A program made the position numbers and the translations under genes. A stretch of 64,000 bases of DNA from assembly GCA_944321125.1 (NCBI GenBank), contig CALUKD010000001.1, forward strand, positions 124,001-188,000. Reading direction: 5' to 3'. Each line of letters begins with the position of its first letter. The stretch's first letter is position 1. Shown here one piece after another: positions 28,801-36,950 of this stretch. Below the pieces are notes generated by a model, which saw only the letters and a list, made by a program, of their open reading frames with translations, was not told the DNA's origin and ran no database searches. This stretch comes from Candidatus Butyricimonas faecavium. Lineage in GTDB: Bacteria; Bacteroidota; Bacteroidia; Bacteroidales; Marinifilaceae.

Positions 28801-29493
28801 TGCCGCCGTCAAATGCCGTCGGTCAATTTGTTGATAACCGGTAACAATAACATCTTCCAGCTCATTCATTTTTTCCGACATCATCACATGTAAACTGTCT
28901 GTTTTCTCTGTAAAATTCACTTTTTGACTCTCAAAACCGATAAACGAGAACTCCAAAACTCCTTTTGCCACAGGTAATGTCAATTCAAATCGCCCTTGGA
29001 AATTCGTTGCCGTACCCATAGTTACCGAAGCTTCCGAACACAACTTTACAGTAACACCCGGTAATGGTTCCTTTGTATTTCTATCCAAAACAATTCCGAC
29101 AATCCGTTTTCCTTTCTTCACGTTGTCTTGAGCCTCCTGTTGAATAACAATCAAATCATCCCTAAACTTAAACGTCAATCCCGTTCCTTTTAACACCTGT
29201 TTTAACACATTCTCCACCGTTTCATCTTCCACGCTCACAGACAACTGCCCTAAACGATCCGTCAACTCCGTGTTAAAAACGAAATACAAACTTGTCTGTC
29301 GCTGAATCTCATCAAACAATACCCGTATAGCCACATCTTTTAGATCCAGACTAACCCTTTCCTGCTGGGCAAACGTGTTTGCCGAAACAGAAAACGTAAG
29401 AGCACACATCAAAATCCAGAAAAGTTTCATCACTCTCTCAATTTTTTTTCTCATACCACAAGGCAATCGAAAACATAATCGTTTTTTTTTCAT
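25831..29493 (-). CDS. SusC/RagA TonB-dependent outer-membrane transporter with STN domain
   Basis: 1220 residues. Order: signal peptide, with the likely start at an internal Met before residue 25; STN domain (about 45-125, VAIRVLFDEIQRQTSLYFVF); carboxypeptidase-like regulatory domain (about 130-215, PLPGVTVKL, GRFEL); a VTGYQ linker; plug (about 225-350, VLKDAAATALYGVRAANGVI); 22-strand-type barrel ending in a hydrophobic strand with terminal Phe. The STN domain means the transporter signals to the FecR protein encoded next door. It imports the SusD-bound ligand using TonB energy. Confidence 0.95.
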   Translation of the reverse strand: MKKKRLCFRLPCGMRKKIERVMKLFWILMCALTFSVSANTFAQQERVSLDLKDVAIRVLFDEIQRQTSLYFVFNTELTDRLGQLSVSVEDETVENVLKQVLKGTGLTFKFRDDLIVIQQEAQDNVKKGKRIVGIVLDRNTKEPLPGVTVKLCSEASVTMGTATNFQGRFELTLPVAKGVLEFSFIGFESQKVNFTEKTDSLHVMMSEKMNELEDVIVTGYQQIDRRHLTAAVTSLKMDDIDVPGVNRIDQMLEGRIPGMTFIQNSGQVGATPKLRIRGTSSILGNQEPLWVVDGIIQQDPVNIDPQQLNDLDFVNLLGNAIAGLNPDDVEQIDVLKDAAATALYGVRAANGVIVITTKKGKVGPPTVSYSFTGSFSTRPRYTDRGINLMNSKERVDVSRELMERGVRYTGTYNSFTDWIGYEKAYLDYFKSGSISFNEFQERSAYYETLNTDWLDILCRDVFSHNHSLSISGGSANAKYYASFGYADEKGEIRGEKNERYTASVRVTVQHNKFQMQFGMSGNVQDKVYNPSGLGIMNYAYNMTRAIPLRLENGELYTYEKNRYPFNIIREMEESEYTIAQKTASVNAQVQYRVSEAWKLIGTASYSMGISDDDTWYGENSNYILQLKDENNSTTKSMCPYGGELTKNSTRNSSYMLRLQTDYSRYWDKNKDHFTNASVGYELSSSTYKGTSNTERGYYKDRGMTFAEFAEGDYSEYSSFYDWLASNHPTYTKSLTNTMSAYLTLTYSYKDRYIFNVNTRADWSNAFGSRSNEKLLPVWSFSGRWNMTNDIVKNVSWINNLALRVSYGIQGNMSNDQPTRLIIDKGGYSTSKGGYTSTISKFPNPDLKWEKTHSFNVGLDFSLLKDKIQGSISGFYKKTIDAFLSKTVCNVNGVNAYVVNSGNVENKGIELTLNFMPFNQAVSSNGKRGFVWRFDPQIGQTLNKLINDQLRKNDKTLQDELQLSQFLDGSVQLAGTPLNTFFSFKYAGLDNNGKPTFKGLEVERAEELHEKYKDMDKKDIWLAVLDESGTRVPVIQGGFSNYFAYRSFSLSVNFAYSIGNKIRLLRIASGEYSAVSPKPMQNLRREFVNRWRNPGDEKITDIPALSIDGGQDKGWWYDTKYRNYWEPSGGATIYSMYDDSDLRVASGNYLRLQSLNLRYVLPKEFLKKLGMSSGYLSLSGTNLFTWCSKELKGQTPEQSGTTSVVNISIRPKYSFSLNVVF

Positions 29494-29520
29494 ACATTTG
29501 TACTAATAAATTCAACATCC

Positions 29521-29596
29521 AATAAACCCTCACGGTTCCAATGCGAGGTTTATTGCTTCTTTGAAATATAGACGGAGGGTTTGCCGACCTTCCGTT
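29521..29596 (-). promoter_or_regulatory. Two-hairpin segment between fecR and susC, first locus
   Basis: Two inverted repeats lie in the gap of about 100 bases. One is at 29572-29595 (ACGGAGG / CCTTCCGT, one bulge) and one at 29521-29554 (AATAAACC / GGTTTATT with a few more paired bases). Neither is followed by a strong T run in the minus direction. They may set the ratio of susC to sigma/fecR transcript or protect the susC 5' end. Confidence 0.45.
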
Positions 29597-29597
29597 T

Positions 29598-30761
29598 TTA
29601 TCTTGAAACACAAACGGTTCTCCCGTTTATCGTAAAGACCACGCCCGTTGCATCCGTAATCGCATGCAAAATATCTTCTATTTGTTCGTACCGCTTCATA
29701 TGCCCAGAAAAATGTAAACTTTTCACGGATTCCGATTGAAAGAAAATCTCCATGTCATACCACAAAGAAAGCGTGTTCATGATATTCTCCAATGACTCGC
29801 GTTCAAACACTAAAACCCCCTTCCGCCAAAGCGTGTACAAATCCGGATTAACCTCCTTTACTTCCATCTCACAAGAAGCCCGATTATAAAAAGCCATTTC
29901 GTTCGGCTTCATCATATACTCTTCATCCGACACACGCCCTTTAATTCCCACCTTCCCCTCTACCAGAACAGTCCGAATCCCATCATGGGAGTGCGTGTTC
30001 ACGTTAAATGACGTCCCATATACTTTCACCTGCACGTCATCAGCAATCACAATGAAAGGATGTTCAGCATCTTTAGCAACTTCAAAATATGCCTCTCCCC
30101 GCAAATACACTCGCCGATCTTGTCCGACAAAAGCCACAGGATACCTTAATTCCGTTGCTGAGTTCAAATAAACTTTTGTTCCATCTGCCAACTGCAAAGT
30201 AAACTCACCACCTCTAGGTATACGCAAAACGTTCGTATCCACTTTCTGCCGTTGAACGGTATCCGAATAAATCAATCCCCTGGCATTTTGCAACACAGCG
30301 ACACCATTCCCAACCTTAATCATCTTTTCTTGTTCTTTCGCCAAAACCATACTTTCACCACCAACAACTTCCAAAATCACACCCCGCCCCATAGGTTCTA
30401 GACGCTGAACAACCGGCATTTCCTTTTTCATTTCTTTAGGAGAAAGTAACAACCACGCACCTGCAATAACCAGAGGTAATACGATCACTGCTGCCACATA
30501 TTCTCTCCATGTAAACAACACCCGTCGTTTCCTACCTATCCTATTTTTCACACAAAATGTTTCCCAAGCCCGTTCTGCATCCGTCTCTCGAAATACCCCG
30601 TACTCTTCGGCAAAACGAGTATCTTTCCGTAACCTTTCGAATAACAGTCTATGCTCCTCACTCTCTTCTAACCAACAATCCAAGAAATATTGTTCTTCCT
30701 CTGTTATCGTCCCCAAAAAATACTCTCGAAGTAAATGGCCTATTTCATCCTTATAGTTCAT
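29598..30761 (-). CDS. FecR-family anti-sigma / transmembrane signal transducer
   Basis: 387 residues. A cytoplasmic N-terminal helical domain (about 1-80) that should bind the sigma factor, one transmembrane helix (about 88-107), then the periplasmic FecR domain (about 175-275, with PRGGEFTLQLADGTKVYLNS and AYFEVAKDAEHPF) and a C-terminal STN-like DUF4974 domain (about 315-387) that contacts the receptor's STN domain. It follows the sigma gene by 57 bases and precedes susC. Ligand binding at the receptor should be relayed through it to release or activate the sigma factor. Confidence 0.93.
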   Translation of the reverse strand: MNYKDEIGHLLREYFLGTITEEEQYFLDCWLEESEEHRLLFERLRKDTRFAEEYGVFRETDAERAWETFCVKNRIGRKRRVLFTWREYVAAVIVLPLVIAGAWLLLSPKEMKKEMPVVQRLEPMGRGVILEVVGGESMVLAKEQEKMIKVGNGVAVLQNARGLIYSDTVQRQKVDTNVLRIPRGGEFTLQLADGTKVYLNSATELRYPVAFVGQDRRVYLRGEAYFEVAKDAEHPFIVIADDVQVKVYGTSFNVNTHSHDGIRTVLVEGKVGIKGRVSDEEYMMKPNEMAFYNRASCEMEVKEVNPDLYTLWRKGVLVFERESLENIMNTLSLWYDMEIFFQSESVKSLHFSGHMKRYEQIEDILHAITDATGVVFTINGRTVCVSR

Positions 30762-30818
30762 ATTAATTGTGTTATTTTACACCTAATACGACTATAGAAT
30801 GAAAAAGAGGGTATTCAT

Positions 30819-31376
30819 TTAAAAAAATTTACTGACTAATAATAAAAAATATACACCGCCTAGTCTTTTCCTTAAGTATTGCATAGCATTTTTTTTATAA
30901 GATTTCACAGTAAGTATAGATAAATCAAGTAATTGGGCTATTTCTTCATTCTTTTTACCTTTCAAATGCAACTCAAACACCGCTCGACTCCGCTCTGGTA
31001 ATTCCGATACCGCTAAATGCAATTCCCTATACATTTCCTCTTCCGCAATCTCCAACTCATCACACTCTTTCCCCTTTTTTATAAAGACTTCCGCATAGTG
31101 ATTTTCTACAGCCAAATGCTTTAAATAATCCAAACATCGATTGTTCACCGCACTATAGAGAAAAGCCCTAAACCCCACGTACGAATTAAATTCCTTATTC
31201 ATTTCCCACACGTTCACAAACACCTCCTGCACAACATCTTCCGCAACATCACGCCGTTGCACCCTCCGCATAGCATAAACAACTAAATAATTAAAAAAAC
31301 GCTTGAATAACTCATGAAAAGCCTCCTCCTGCTTCTCATTAATCCGACGAACAAATATGCTATCCAAATTTTCCAT
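30819..31376 (-). CDS. ECF RNA polymerase sigma factor
   Basis: 185 residues, typical length of the Bacteroidetes SusCD-associated ECF group. Region 2 (about 20-95) contains DVAEDVVQEVFVNVW and region 4 (about 125-175) the helix-turn-helix LLDLSILTVKSYKKNAMQYLRKRL. It should direct polymerase to the promoters of this SusCD locus when the adjacent FecR protein signals. The first gene of the locus, preceded by a consensus housekeeping promoter. Confidence 0.94.
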   Translation of the reverse strand: MENLDSIFVRRINEKQEEAFHELFKRFFNYLVVYAMRRVQRRDVAEDVVQEVFVNVWEMNKEFNSYVGFRAFLYSAVNNRCLDYLKHLAVENHYAEVFIKKGKECDELEIAEEEMYRELHLAVSELPERSRAVFELHLKGKKNEEIAQLLDLSILTVKSYKKNAMQYLRKRLGGVYFLLLVSKFF

Positions 31377-31409
31377 TAATATCCCATAAAATCCAATATC
31401 TAGGAGTTA

Positions 31410-31417
31410 CAAATATA
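31410..31417 (-). promoter_or_regulatory. -7 box of the sigma gene promoter, first SusCD locus
   Basis: On the minus strand this reads TATATTTG, an exact TAnnTTTG match about 34 bases before the sigma start codon. No clear -33 TTTG is visible. Confidence 0.55.
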
Positions 31418-31466
31418 AGACTTTTTTCAAGAACCGTTATTTCCGCCTAATTTCGTTTTTTATATT

Positions 31467-31474
31467 TATCTTTG
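31467..31474 (+). promoter_or_regulatory. -7 box of the marC-type gene promoter
   Basis: TATCTTTG matches TAnnTTTG and lies 16 bases before the ATG at 31490, implying a very short leader. It overlaps the TTG that would otherwise be read as an upstream start codon. Confidence 0.55.
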
Positions 31475-31489
31475 CATCAAAATATAACC

Positions 31490-32077
31490 ATGGACTTAAA
31501 CATTAAAGAAATATTCACCGCCTTTATGGTACTTTTTGCCGTGATTGATATCACCGGCTCGACACCTATTATCATCGGCCTTAATAGCTCCGGGAAAAAG
31601 GTCAGTGCAGAAAAAGCGGCGGGAATATCACTTATTATATTTATCATGTTTCTTTTTGCCGGAGACGGATTATTAAAATTATTCAATATCGATATTTCTT
31701 CATTCGCACTAGCGGGAGCTCTTGTACTTTTCGTACTTGCTGTAGAAATGACATTTAACATTGAAATTTTCCGTAATGACGGCCCTGAAGGTTCTGCCAC
31801 AATCATACCCGTTATATTCCCTCTTATTGCCGGAGCCGGAGCCTTGGCCACGACTCTGACCCTCAAGGCTGAATGTAGTGTTCTCAGCATCATTATTGCC
31901 ATCATCTTCAACATGATTGTGGTATATATCGTTTTGAAAAATGTTTACCTCGTAGAACGGGTATTAGGAAAAGGCGGTGTCTACATCTTGCGAAAATTCT
32001 TCGGAATTATCCTGCTTGCCATGTCTGTAAAAATCTTCACGTCCAATTTGAATACATTACTCGAATCTCTGAGATAA
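31490..32077 (+). CDS. MarC family integral membrane protein
   Basis: About 195 residues from the ATG at 31490 (MDLNIKEIF); an upstream TTG frame extension overlaps the promoter. Six hydrophobic segments and the family's PIIIG near residue 30, PLIAGAGALAT near residue 110 and a final amphipathic helix fit MarC (UPF0056). Despite the name, a role in multiple antibiotic resistance is not supported for the family; function unknown. Divergent from the first ECF sigma gene. Confidence 0.88.
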   Translation: MDLNIKEIFTAFMVLFAVIDITGSTPIIIGLNSSGKKVSAEKAAGISLIIFIMFLFAGDGLLKLFNIDISSFALAGALVLFVLAVEMTFNIEIFRNDGPEGSATIIPVIFPLIAGAGALATTLTLKAECSVLSIIIAIIFNMIVVYIVLKNVYLVERVLGKGGVYILRKFFGIILLAMSVKIFTSNLNTLLESLR

Positions 32078-32148
32078 TATATTTCTTTTTTGATACCTCC
32101 CTGTAACTTTTCGCCATCTTCAGCCGTCCCAACATAAAACAAATTACT

Positions 32149-32967
32149 ATGAAAAAAATATCGTTCGCCATTTTCATGCTCTGCTTCACGATAATTGAAG
32201 TTTTCGCACAAGAACAAATCACACTATCCCGATTCCAAGGCCAAAAGATCACCGGGATCGAAGCGCACGGGATTTTTAATATTATTGCCAAACAAGGTAC
32301 TTCCACCGGAGTTACGGTAAACATCCCCGCCCGACTTGAAAAGCAACTTGTCTTGAGATTGAATCCCGATGGAAAACTACAAATCTATATCGAAGGGAAA
32401 ACCACAAATAAAGATAGAAAAAACAATGACGATGACCATTTCATGGCAGAAGTCATTGTGTCCTCCCTCAATAACATCGAGTTGACCGGGGTCTGTAAAA
32501 TAGAAACAATCGGGGATTTCATAACAAACAAATTAAAAGTGAACCTTTCCGGGGTTAGTAAAATGCTTATTAACGGAGATTTTTTAGTAAAAGAAAAACT
32601 TGAGATAGAACTAAGCGGAGCCTCCAAGCTCAAAGGCCAAATAACCAGTCCCGAGTCTAGTGTTGACATCAGCGGAGCTTCCAATCTAACCTTGAAAGGT
32701 AACACCGCCCGTTGCAAAATAGAAGTATCGGGCACCTCGAAAGCAGCTCTTAATGATTTTCCGATAAACGAACTAAAGGCAGAAGTATCAGGTGCAGCAA
32801 AAGCTCAATTTCAAGTTAAGGAAAAAATCCGTCTACATACTTCCGGTATTTCAAAAGTCACATACTCCGGAGATCCGATCGTCCTCTCCCTCCACTCTTC
32901 AGGAGCCTCTAACATCAATAAAATATCATCCAAATCCTTCGAAACGAAAAAAAAGTACGAGAAATAA
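32149..32967 (+). CDS. Exported GIN-domain (DUF2807) protein
   Basis: 272 residues with a signal peptide (about 1-20, FAQ). Repeated beta-strand turns of the form LSGxSK, ELSGASKL, DISGASNL, EVSGTSKA and EVSGAAKA across residues 120-250 are the hallmark of the head GIN domain (DUF2807), a right-handed beta-helix common in Bacteroidetes. Such proteins are exported and sometimes called adhesin-like, without proof. It sits 71 bases after the marC-type gene and may be co-transcribed. Confidence 0.85.
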   Translation: MKKISFAIFMLCFTIIEVFAQEQITLSRFQGQKITGIEAHGIFNIIAKQGTSTGVTVNIPARLEKQLVLRLNPDGKLQIYIEGKTTNKDRKNNDDDHFMAEVIVSSLNNIELTGVCKIETIGDFITNKLKVNLSGVSKMLINGDFLVKEKLEIELSGASKLKGQITSPESSVDISGASNLTLKGNTARCKIEVSGTSKAALNDFPINELKAEVSGAAKAQFQVKEKIRLHTSGISKVTYSGDPIVLSLHSSGASNINKISSKSFETKKKYEK

Positions 32968-33231
32968 ATTATTATTATTTCGAACTCCTGTTAACCAATC
33001 ATTCGTAAGTGATATTCAGCAATTATACCTTTTGCTGGAAAAACAACATTATCCTGCCATAACTTGTAAGATATAAACTGATTGAAATCTTCTTCTCGGC
33101 CAAACACCTATTCTCTCCCATTTCCCGATATTCCTTGTTATTGATTTGCATATTATTGGGCATCAAACACTTTTTTTGCACTACATATTCGATTTCATAC
33201 AAAGTTTCAAGAAATATCGGGGGCAAGAAAT

Positions 33232-33885
33232 TTAAACCTCAATATACACGCTCGGAGAAAACCGATTCGACATCTCGTTGCCAAAGAACAAATAAAGATG
33301 TAGACGTGTTCCGTCAGGCTGCCCCGCGGATGGGATATCGACAGCCACCCTGCCATCTCCCCGACAGGCTCCAAGACAAGATAACATTTGCGGGGCCCGA
33401 GGCTGCGTGTCGTAAAAATAACCCACATACACCCGATCCGAATTTCCCGCCTTCGGGCGATCAATATCATTTTCCCAATTTAACGTCACGGACCATCCCT
33501 CTCTCACGGCTTCTGTAATCACGGGAGCATCCAATGTTCCTACTGAAAAACAGAACGTCGGAAAAGCCCAAACTCCTACTCCCGGCCGAAAACATCCCCC
33601 GTTTCGAGAATGAAACAGAGAATCACTTTTATTAACCCCCGTTTCTTTGGCCATAACCCTCCATATCGGTAAATCCCCGATAGCACGACGATAGATCCGC
33701 CACATCTTCCGAACCTCGGTGAAGCGGTTAGAGGATTCTTCCTCCCCTTGCCGTCTCACTTTTCTCGGCCCCCGTTGAGATTTACAAGCCCGAACTTTAT
33801 TACCGTGGCGATAATACGTAACTCCATCTATCCGCAAAGGCCCCTGTGCCAAAAGAGCAACAGGAATCGACAATGTATTCTCCAT
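33232..33885 (-). CDS. DUF6266-like hypothetical protein
   Basis: 217 residues, no signal peptide or membrane helix. The N-terminal region is very basic (many Arg/Lys between residues 25 and 70), followed by aromatic-rich beta segments and a C-terminal block TRLHLYLFFGNEMSN...SVYI. This plan, and the matching end of the divergent neighbour, fits the Bacteroidetes DUF6266 family; the family name is my recognition, not a search result. Function unknown. Divergent from the related gene at 34144 across an 11-bp repeat array. Confidence 0.6.
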   Translation of the reverse strand: MENTLSIPVALLAQGPLRIDGVTYYRHGNKVRACKSQRGPRKVRRQGEEESSNRFTEVRKMWRIYRRAIGDLPIWRVMAKETGVNKSDSLFHSRNGGCFRPGVGVWAFPTFCFSVGTLDAPVITEAVREGWSVTLNWENDIDRPKAGNSDRVYVGYFYDTQPRAPQMLSCLGACRGDGRVAVDIPSAGQPDGTRLHLYLFFGNEMSNRFSPSVYIEV

Positions 33886-33901
33886 ATCAATAAATATTTA
33901 A

Positions 33902-33922
33902 GAATTAATACCTTATTAATTC
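33902..33922. repeat. Short inverted repeat upstream of the minus-strand DUF6266-like gene
   Basis: GAATTAAT and ATTAATTC arms separated by five bases (ACCTT). It lies 17 bases upstream of the start codon and may be an operator or chance in A/T-rich sequence. Confidence 0.35.
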
Positions 33923-33958
33923 CGGAGTAAAAGTAGATAAAAAACTTTTACTATCCAA

Positions 33959-34031
33959 TTAAAACCTTATTAAAACGCTATATATGATAGCGTTTTAATA
34001 GGGTTCTAATAGCGTTTTAATAGCGTTTTAT
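33959..34031. repeat. 11-bp repeat array: two inverted and four direct units
   Basis: Inverted units TTAAAACCTTA (33959-33969) and TTAAAACGCTA (33970-33980), a seven-base gap, then direct units TAGCGTTTTAA (33988-33998), TAGGGTTCTAA (33999-34009), TAGCGTTTTAA (34010-34020) and TAGCGTTTTAT (34021-34031). The junction forms a 10-bp hairpin, AAAACGCTAT / ATAGCGTTTT, at 33972-33996. It sits in the divergent gap between two DUF6266-like genes. Confidence 0.85.
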
Positions 34032-34143
34032 AAGGAAGTGATACAGATATAATCATGAATTATACCTAAAATAATCATTGAAATCCACGAGAATACGGTT
34101 TTAAAACCGTACCTTCACCACCACAAACCGTAATACAGGAAAC

Positions 34144-34827
34144 ATGGCAGAATTTATAAATCCCATTGGAAAAATACGAGGAAAATTCGGGAACGTGATC
34201 CCATACGTGGGAAAAAACGGTAAGAACTATTGTCGGTCAACATCATTAGAACGTAAAGCCGGAGGAGAAGGCCAGAAACGGCAATCCGTGGCATTCGGGA
34301 CGACTGCAAGCCGAAAAAGATGGCTCACTTCGGTCATCCGGCTGGGATTTCCCGGCGGCAATGGCTACCCCCAAGGCTTCTACGGGTTTACAAGTGCCAA
34401 CGTAACACATGCCGTCACGGTCGAGAAAATACATCCGGAAATCCCCGTGAGCCGTCGAAAAAAAGCCACTCAGGAATTTCAAGGCACGATTGATTACGGG
34501 AAGCTACGGGTTGCTGCAGGTCAATTGGTTATTCCGGCAGTCAACGCGGAAATTGATGCCGAAAACAAAAAGGTATCTTTCACCTCCCCCGGAATCTTGT
34601 TCGAATCTGTCGACTGTTTCATGGATGACAGGATTTACGCCGCCCTTCTTTACGAACCGAAACACCGTTGTCTTGTCAAAGAATTGGGTAAACGGGGTGA
34701 AACATTAAACACGACCGTGGATTTTCCCCGGGATGCCACTGCCGATAAACTCATTATTTACGTTTTTGCCAAAAATGCCGATGGCAAAGATGTTTCCGAC
34801 TCGGTATGCTTGCGAAAACCGGCATAA
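34144..34827 (+). CDS. DUF6266-like hypothetical protein
   Basis: 227 residues, no signal peptide. It begins with MAEFINPIGKIRGKFGNVIPY, a Gly/Lys-rich start of the sort seen in DUF6266 proteins, then a basic stretch with TTASRKRW, and beta-rich segments ending KLIIYVFAKNADGKDVSDSVCL, which corresponds in position to the end of the divergent neighbour. I know of no assigned function. The two genes look like diverged duplicates in back-to-back orientation with the repeat array between them. Confidence 0.7.
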   Translation: MAEFINPIGKIRGKFGNVIPYVGKNGKNYCRSTSLERKAGGEGQKRQSVAFGTTASRKRWLTSVIRLGFPGGNGYPQGFYGFTSANVTHAVTVEKIHPEIPVSRRKKATQEFQGTIDYGKLRVAAGQLVIPAVNAEIDAENKKVSFTSPGILFESVDCFMDDRIYAALLYEPKHRCLVKELGKRGETLNTTVDFPRDATADKLIIYVFAKNADGKDVSDSVCLRKPA

Positions 34828-34869
34828 AAAATACTAAATTGAAAAATATCAATTAAGAATTCACGTAAA

Positions 34870-36912
34870 CTAAAATTCAAATACAACCGATATCAAACAA
34901 TTTCGCAAAGGCATCGGATAATACTTAGTTGATTCATAATAAGTATCAAAAAGATTGTCTATTCGAATTTGCGGAGAAACTCGGATATTTCCGATATAGA
35001 AAGAAGAACCAACAAGTAAATTATGAACCGTATATGCAGGTGTACTGTACGATTCATCTGTAGTTAAAAATCTTTTGTCAAAGTAAGCAATTTGATAAGC
35101 AAAGAAATGTTTTTTGTATTTCACAGAAAGACGGGTATTCCATTTGTATTTAGGGACATAAGGAATTTGTCGCATATAGGAACCGTCATCTTTATGATTT
35201 TTCTTACGAGTTTTAGACACGGACACCGTGTAATTCGTTGTAACACTCAGATTAAAATCTTTCATCTTGTACTCTCCCCGCATGAAAAACTCACATCCGT
35301 ATGAAAGTACATCCCGTACGTTTTGAGGCGTCCAGAACCATTGTTTTCCATCTTCGGGGAGCCAAATAATCCAATCGTCAATAGTCATCAAGTAAGAAGA
35401 GACTACTGTATTTAAATGAAAACCATGTCTTAACCGGGGAGCATAAGTAAAAGTAATATCGTAAGAATAGCCCTTTTCCGGGTTCAGTCTAGGATTTCCT
35501 CCCGGCCTCCAATACAAATCGTTCATACTAGGAAAACGATAATTATATGACACATTTCCACGGATTGTCAAAATGTCTTGCTGAATTTGAGAAAGAAAGC
35601 CCATGGAATAAGTAGATACATTTCTCCCGTCATTCCATTCCGTCATAAATTGCCCGTTGATCAACAACCACGGTAACACACTCCAACGAGCATTGGCTTG
35701 CCATGAAACCACCTCCCGATTTTTTATGGAAGGGCTTGCTACCGTCGGGATTTCATAATGAGCAGAATCAAGTCCATCAATATAATATTTTGAAGAATCA
35801 ATTTCCATATAACTTTCCGCATCAATCCGATCATATGCATAGGTTAACGTAGTATTCAAATACAATCCGGGTAATGGATTATAATGGTAATCTCCACTAA
35901 TTGTATATGTTTCAGATTTATTTGTATTACCTTCAGATGGAAACACACTATTCTCACCATCATTCCATTTATCATAACGCAATCGATAATATAAATAAGC
36001 GGCTTTTGCGAAAAATTGATGTTTCCCCTTAACGTAGTCTACACCAATATATCCCCTCAAATTTGTTTCTTTTTGTTGTTCATGATCTAATACATTAACA
36101 GTGAGGGGTTGAGGTAGTTTTCTTTTTCCCCATTGCAACCAGCCTATCGTTGATAACGTCAAATTTGATGATAATTTGAAATAAGCTTCCTGCATCGCTC
36201 CAAATTGATCGTATTGAGCTTCTTTTCTCCGTTCCCGGAAAGGTTTTGTCGGAACGAGTATTTTATTAAGATAAGTATAATCATTGTCAGAATGTTGATG
36301 ATAAAATCGAGTTTGATAGGAACTTTTCGTTTTTCCGATCAAAAGATTTCCTCCAGCAGTATAAGTATTACATGAACCGTATTCCCCAAAAATCTTATAC
36401 TTATTTTTCTGATTCCATCTAGGTTGATTAAACAAATTGACACTTCCCCCGATCGCCCCAGTACCACTTTTCACATGCCCACTACCGTGTATGAGCTCCA
36501 CGTTATCAATAAAAAATACAGGAATTTGTGAAAAATCAAATGTTCCGGCCATAGGAGGAGTAATATTAATTCCATTCCAATTAACTCTAGTCTGGGACGG
36601 ACTACTCCCTCGGAAAGAAGCCGTGGCAAGTGCCCCTTGCCCTAAACTTTTAATATAGATCGCCGAATTGTCGGATAATAATTCAGCCAATGATCTTGAC
36701 TTGTTAGCCTGTATGACTTCTACTGAAATACGACTTACTCGAGAACCAGCATTTGCATCTTGTGTATTATACGCTTTGTTTTCGATCACATCAACCGTAT
36801 CAATTACACCATGCATAGCGATATTATCTCGTTTTTGTGCGAATACGGCTACGGGAAAAAACAATATATAGATCAAGAAAAGATTTATTATTTTCATAAA
36901 CAGAAAAAACAA
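34870..36912 (-). CDS. btuB: TonB-dependent receptor, probable cobalamin transporter BtuB
   Basis: 680 residues with a signal peptide (AVFAQ near residue 25). No STN or carboxypeptidase-like domain; it goes straight to a plug (about 60-180, with LAELLSDNSAIYIKSLGQG and GTGAIGGSVNLF) and a 22-strand-type barrel ending VVFEF. This short form is the BtuB/FecA type rather than SusC. It is the third gene after a cobalamin riboswitch and two BtuG-like lipoproteins, so B12 or another corrinoid is the likely cargo. Its own start is preceded by a gap of 131 bases with a hairpin. Confidence 0.85.
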   Translation of the reverse strand: MFFLFMKIINLFLIYILFFPVAVFAQKRDNIAMHGVIDTVDVIENKAYNTQDANAGSRVSRISVEVIQANKSRSLAELLSDNSAIYIKSLGQGALATASFRGSSPSQTRVNWNGINITPPMAGTFDFSQIPVFFIDNVELIHGSGHVKSGTGAIGGSVNLFNQPRWNQKNKYKIFGEYGSCNTYTAGGNLLIGKTKSSYQTRFYHQHSDNDYTYLNKILVPTKPFRERRKEAQYDQFGAMQEAYFKLSSNLTLSTIGWLQWGKRKLPQPLTVNVLDHEQQKETNLRGYIGVDYVKGKHQFFAKAAYLYYRLRYDKWNDGENSVFPSEGNTNKSETYTISGDYHYNPLPGLYLNTTLTYAYDRIDAESYMEIDSSKYYIDGLDSAHYEIPTVASPSIKNREVVSWQANARWSVLPWLLINGQFMTEWNDGRNVSTYSMGFLSQIQQDILTIRGNVSYNYRFPSMNDLYWRPGGNPRLNPEKGYSYDITFTYAPRLRHGFHLNTVVSSYLMTIDDWIIWLPEDGKQWFWTPQNVRDVLSYGCEFFMRGEYKMKDFNLSVTTNYTVSVSKTRKKNHKDDGSYMRQIPYVPKYKWNTRLSVKYKKHFFAYQIAYFDKRFLTTDESYSTPAYTVHNLLVGSSFYIGNIRVSPQIRIDNLFDTYYESTKYYPMPLRNCLISVVFEF

Positions 36913-36950
36913 GACTTGTTTTAAACAATAGAGTTTTTTAAAAGAAAAGT

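Noticed and set aside
32792-33076. 94-codon plus-strand frame overlapping the end of the GIN-domain gene
   Set aside because: Mostly a shadow frame; the unique part is short and lacks family features.
33959-34031. CRISPR array
   Set aside because: Units are 11 bases in direct contact with no spacers, and no cas gene is present.
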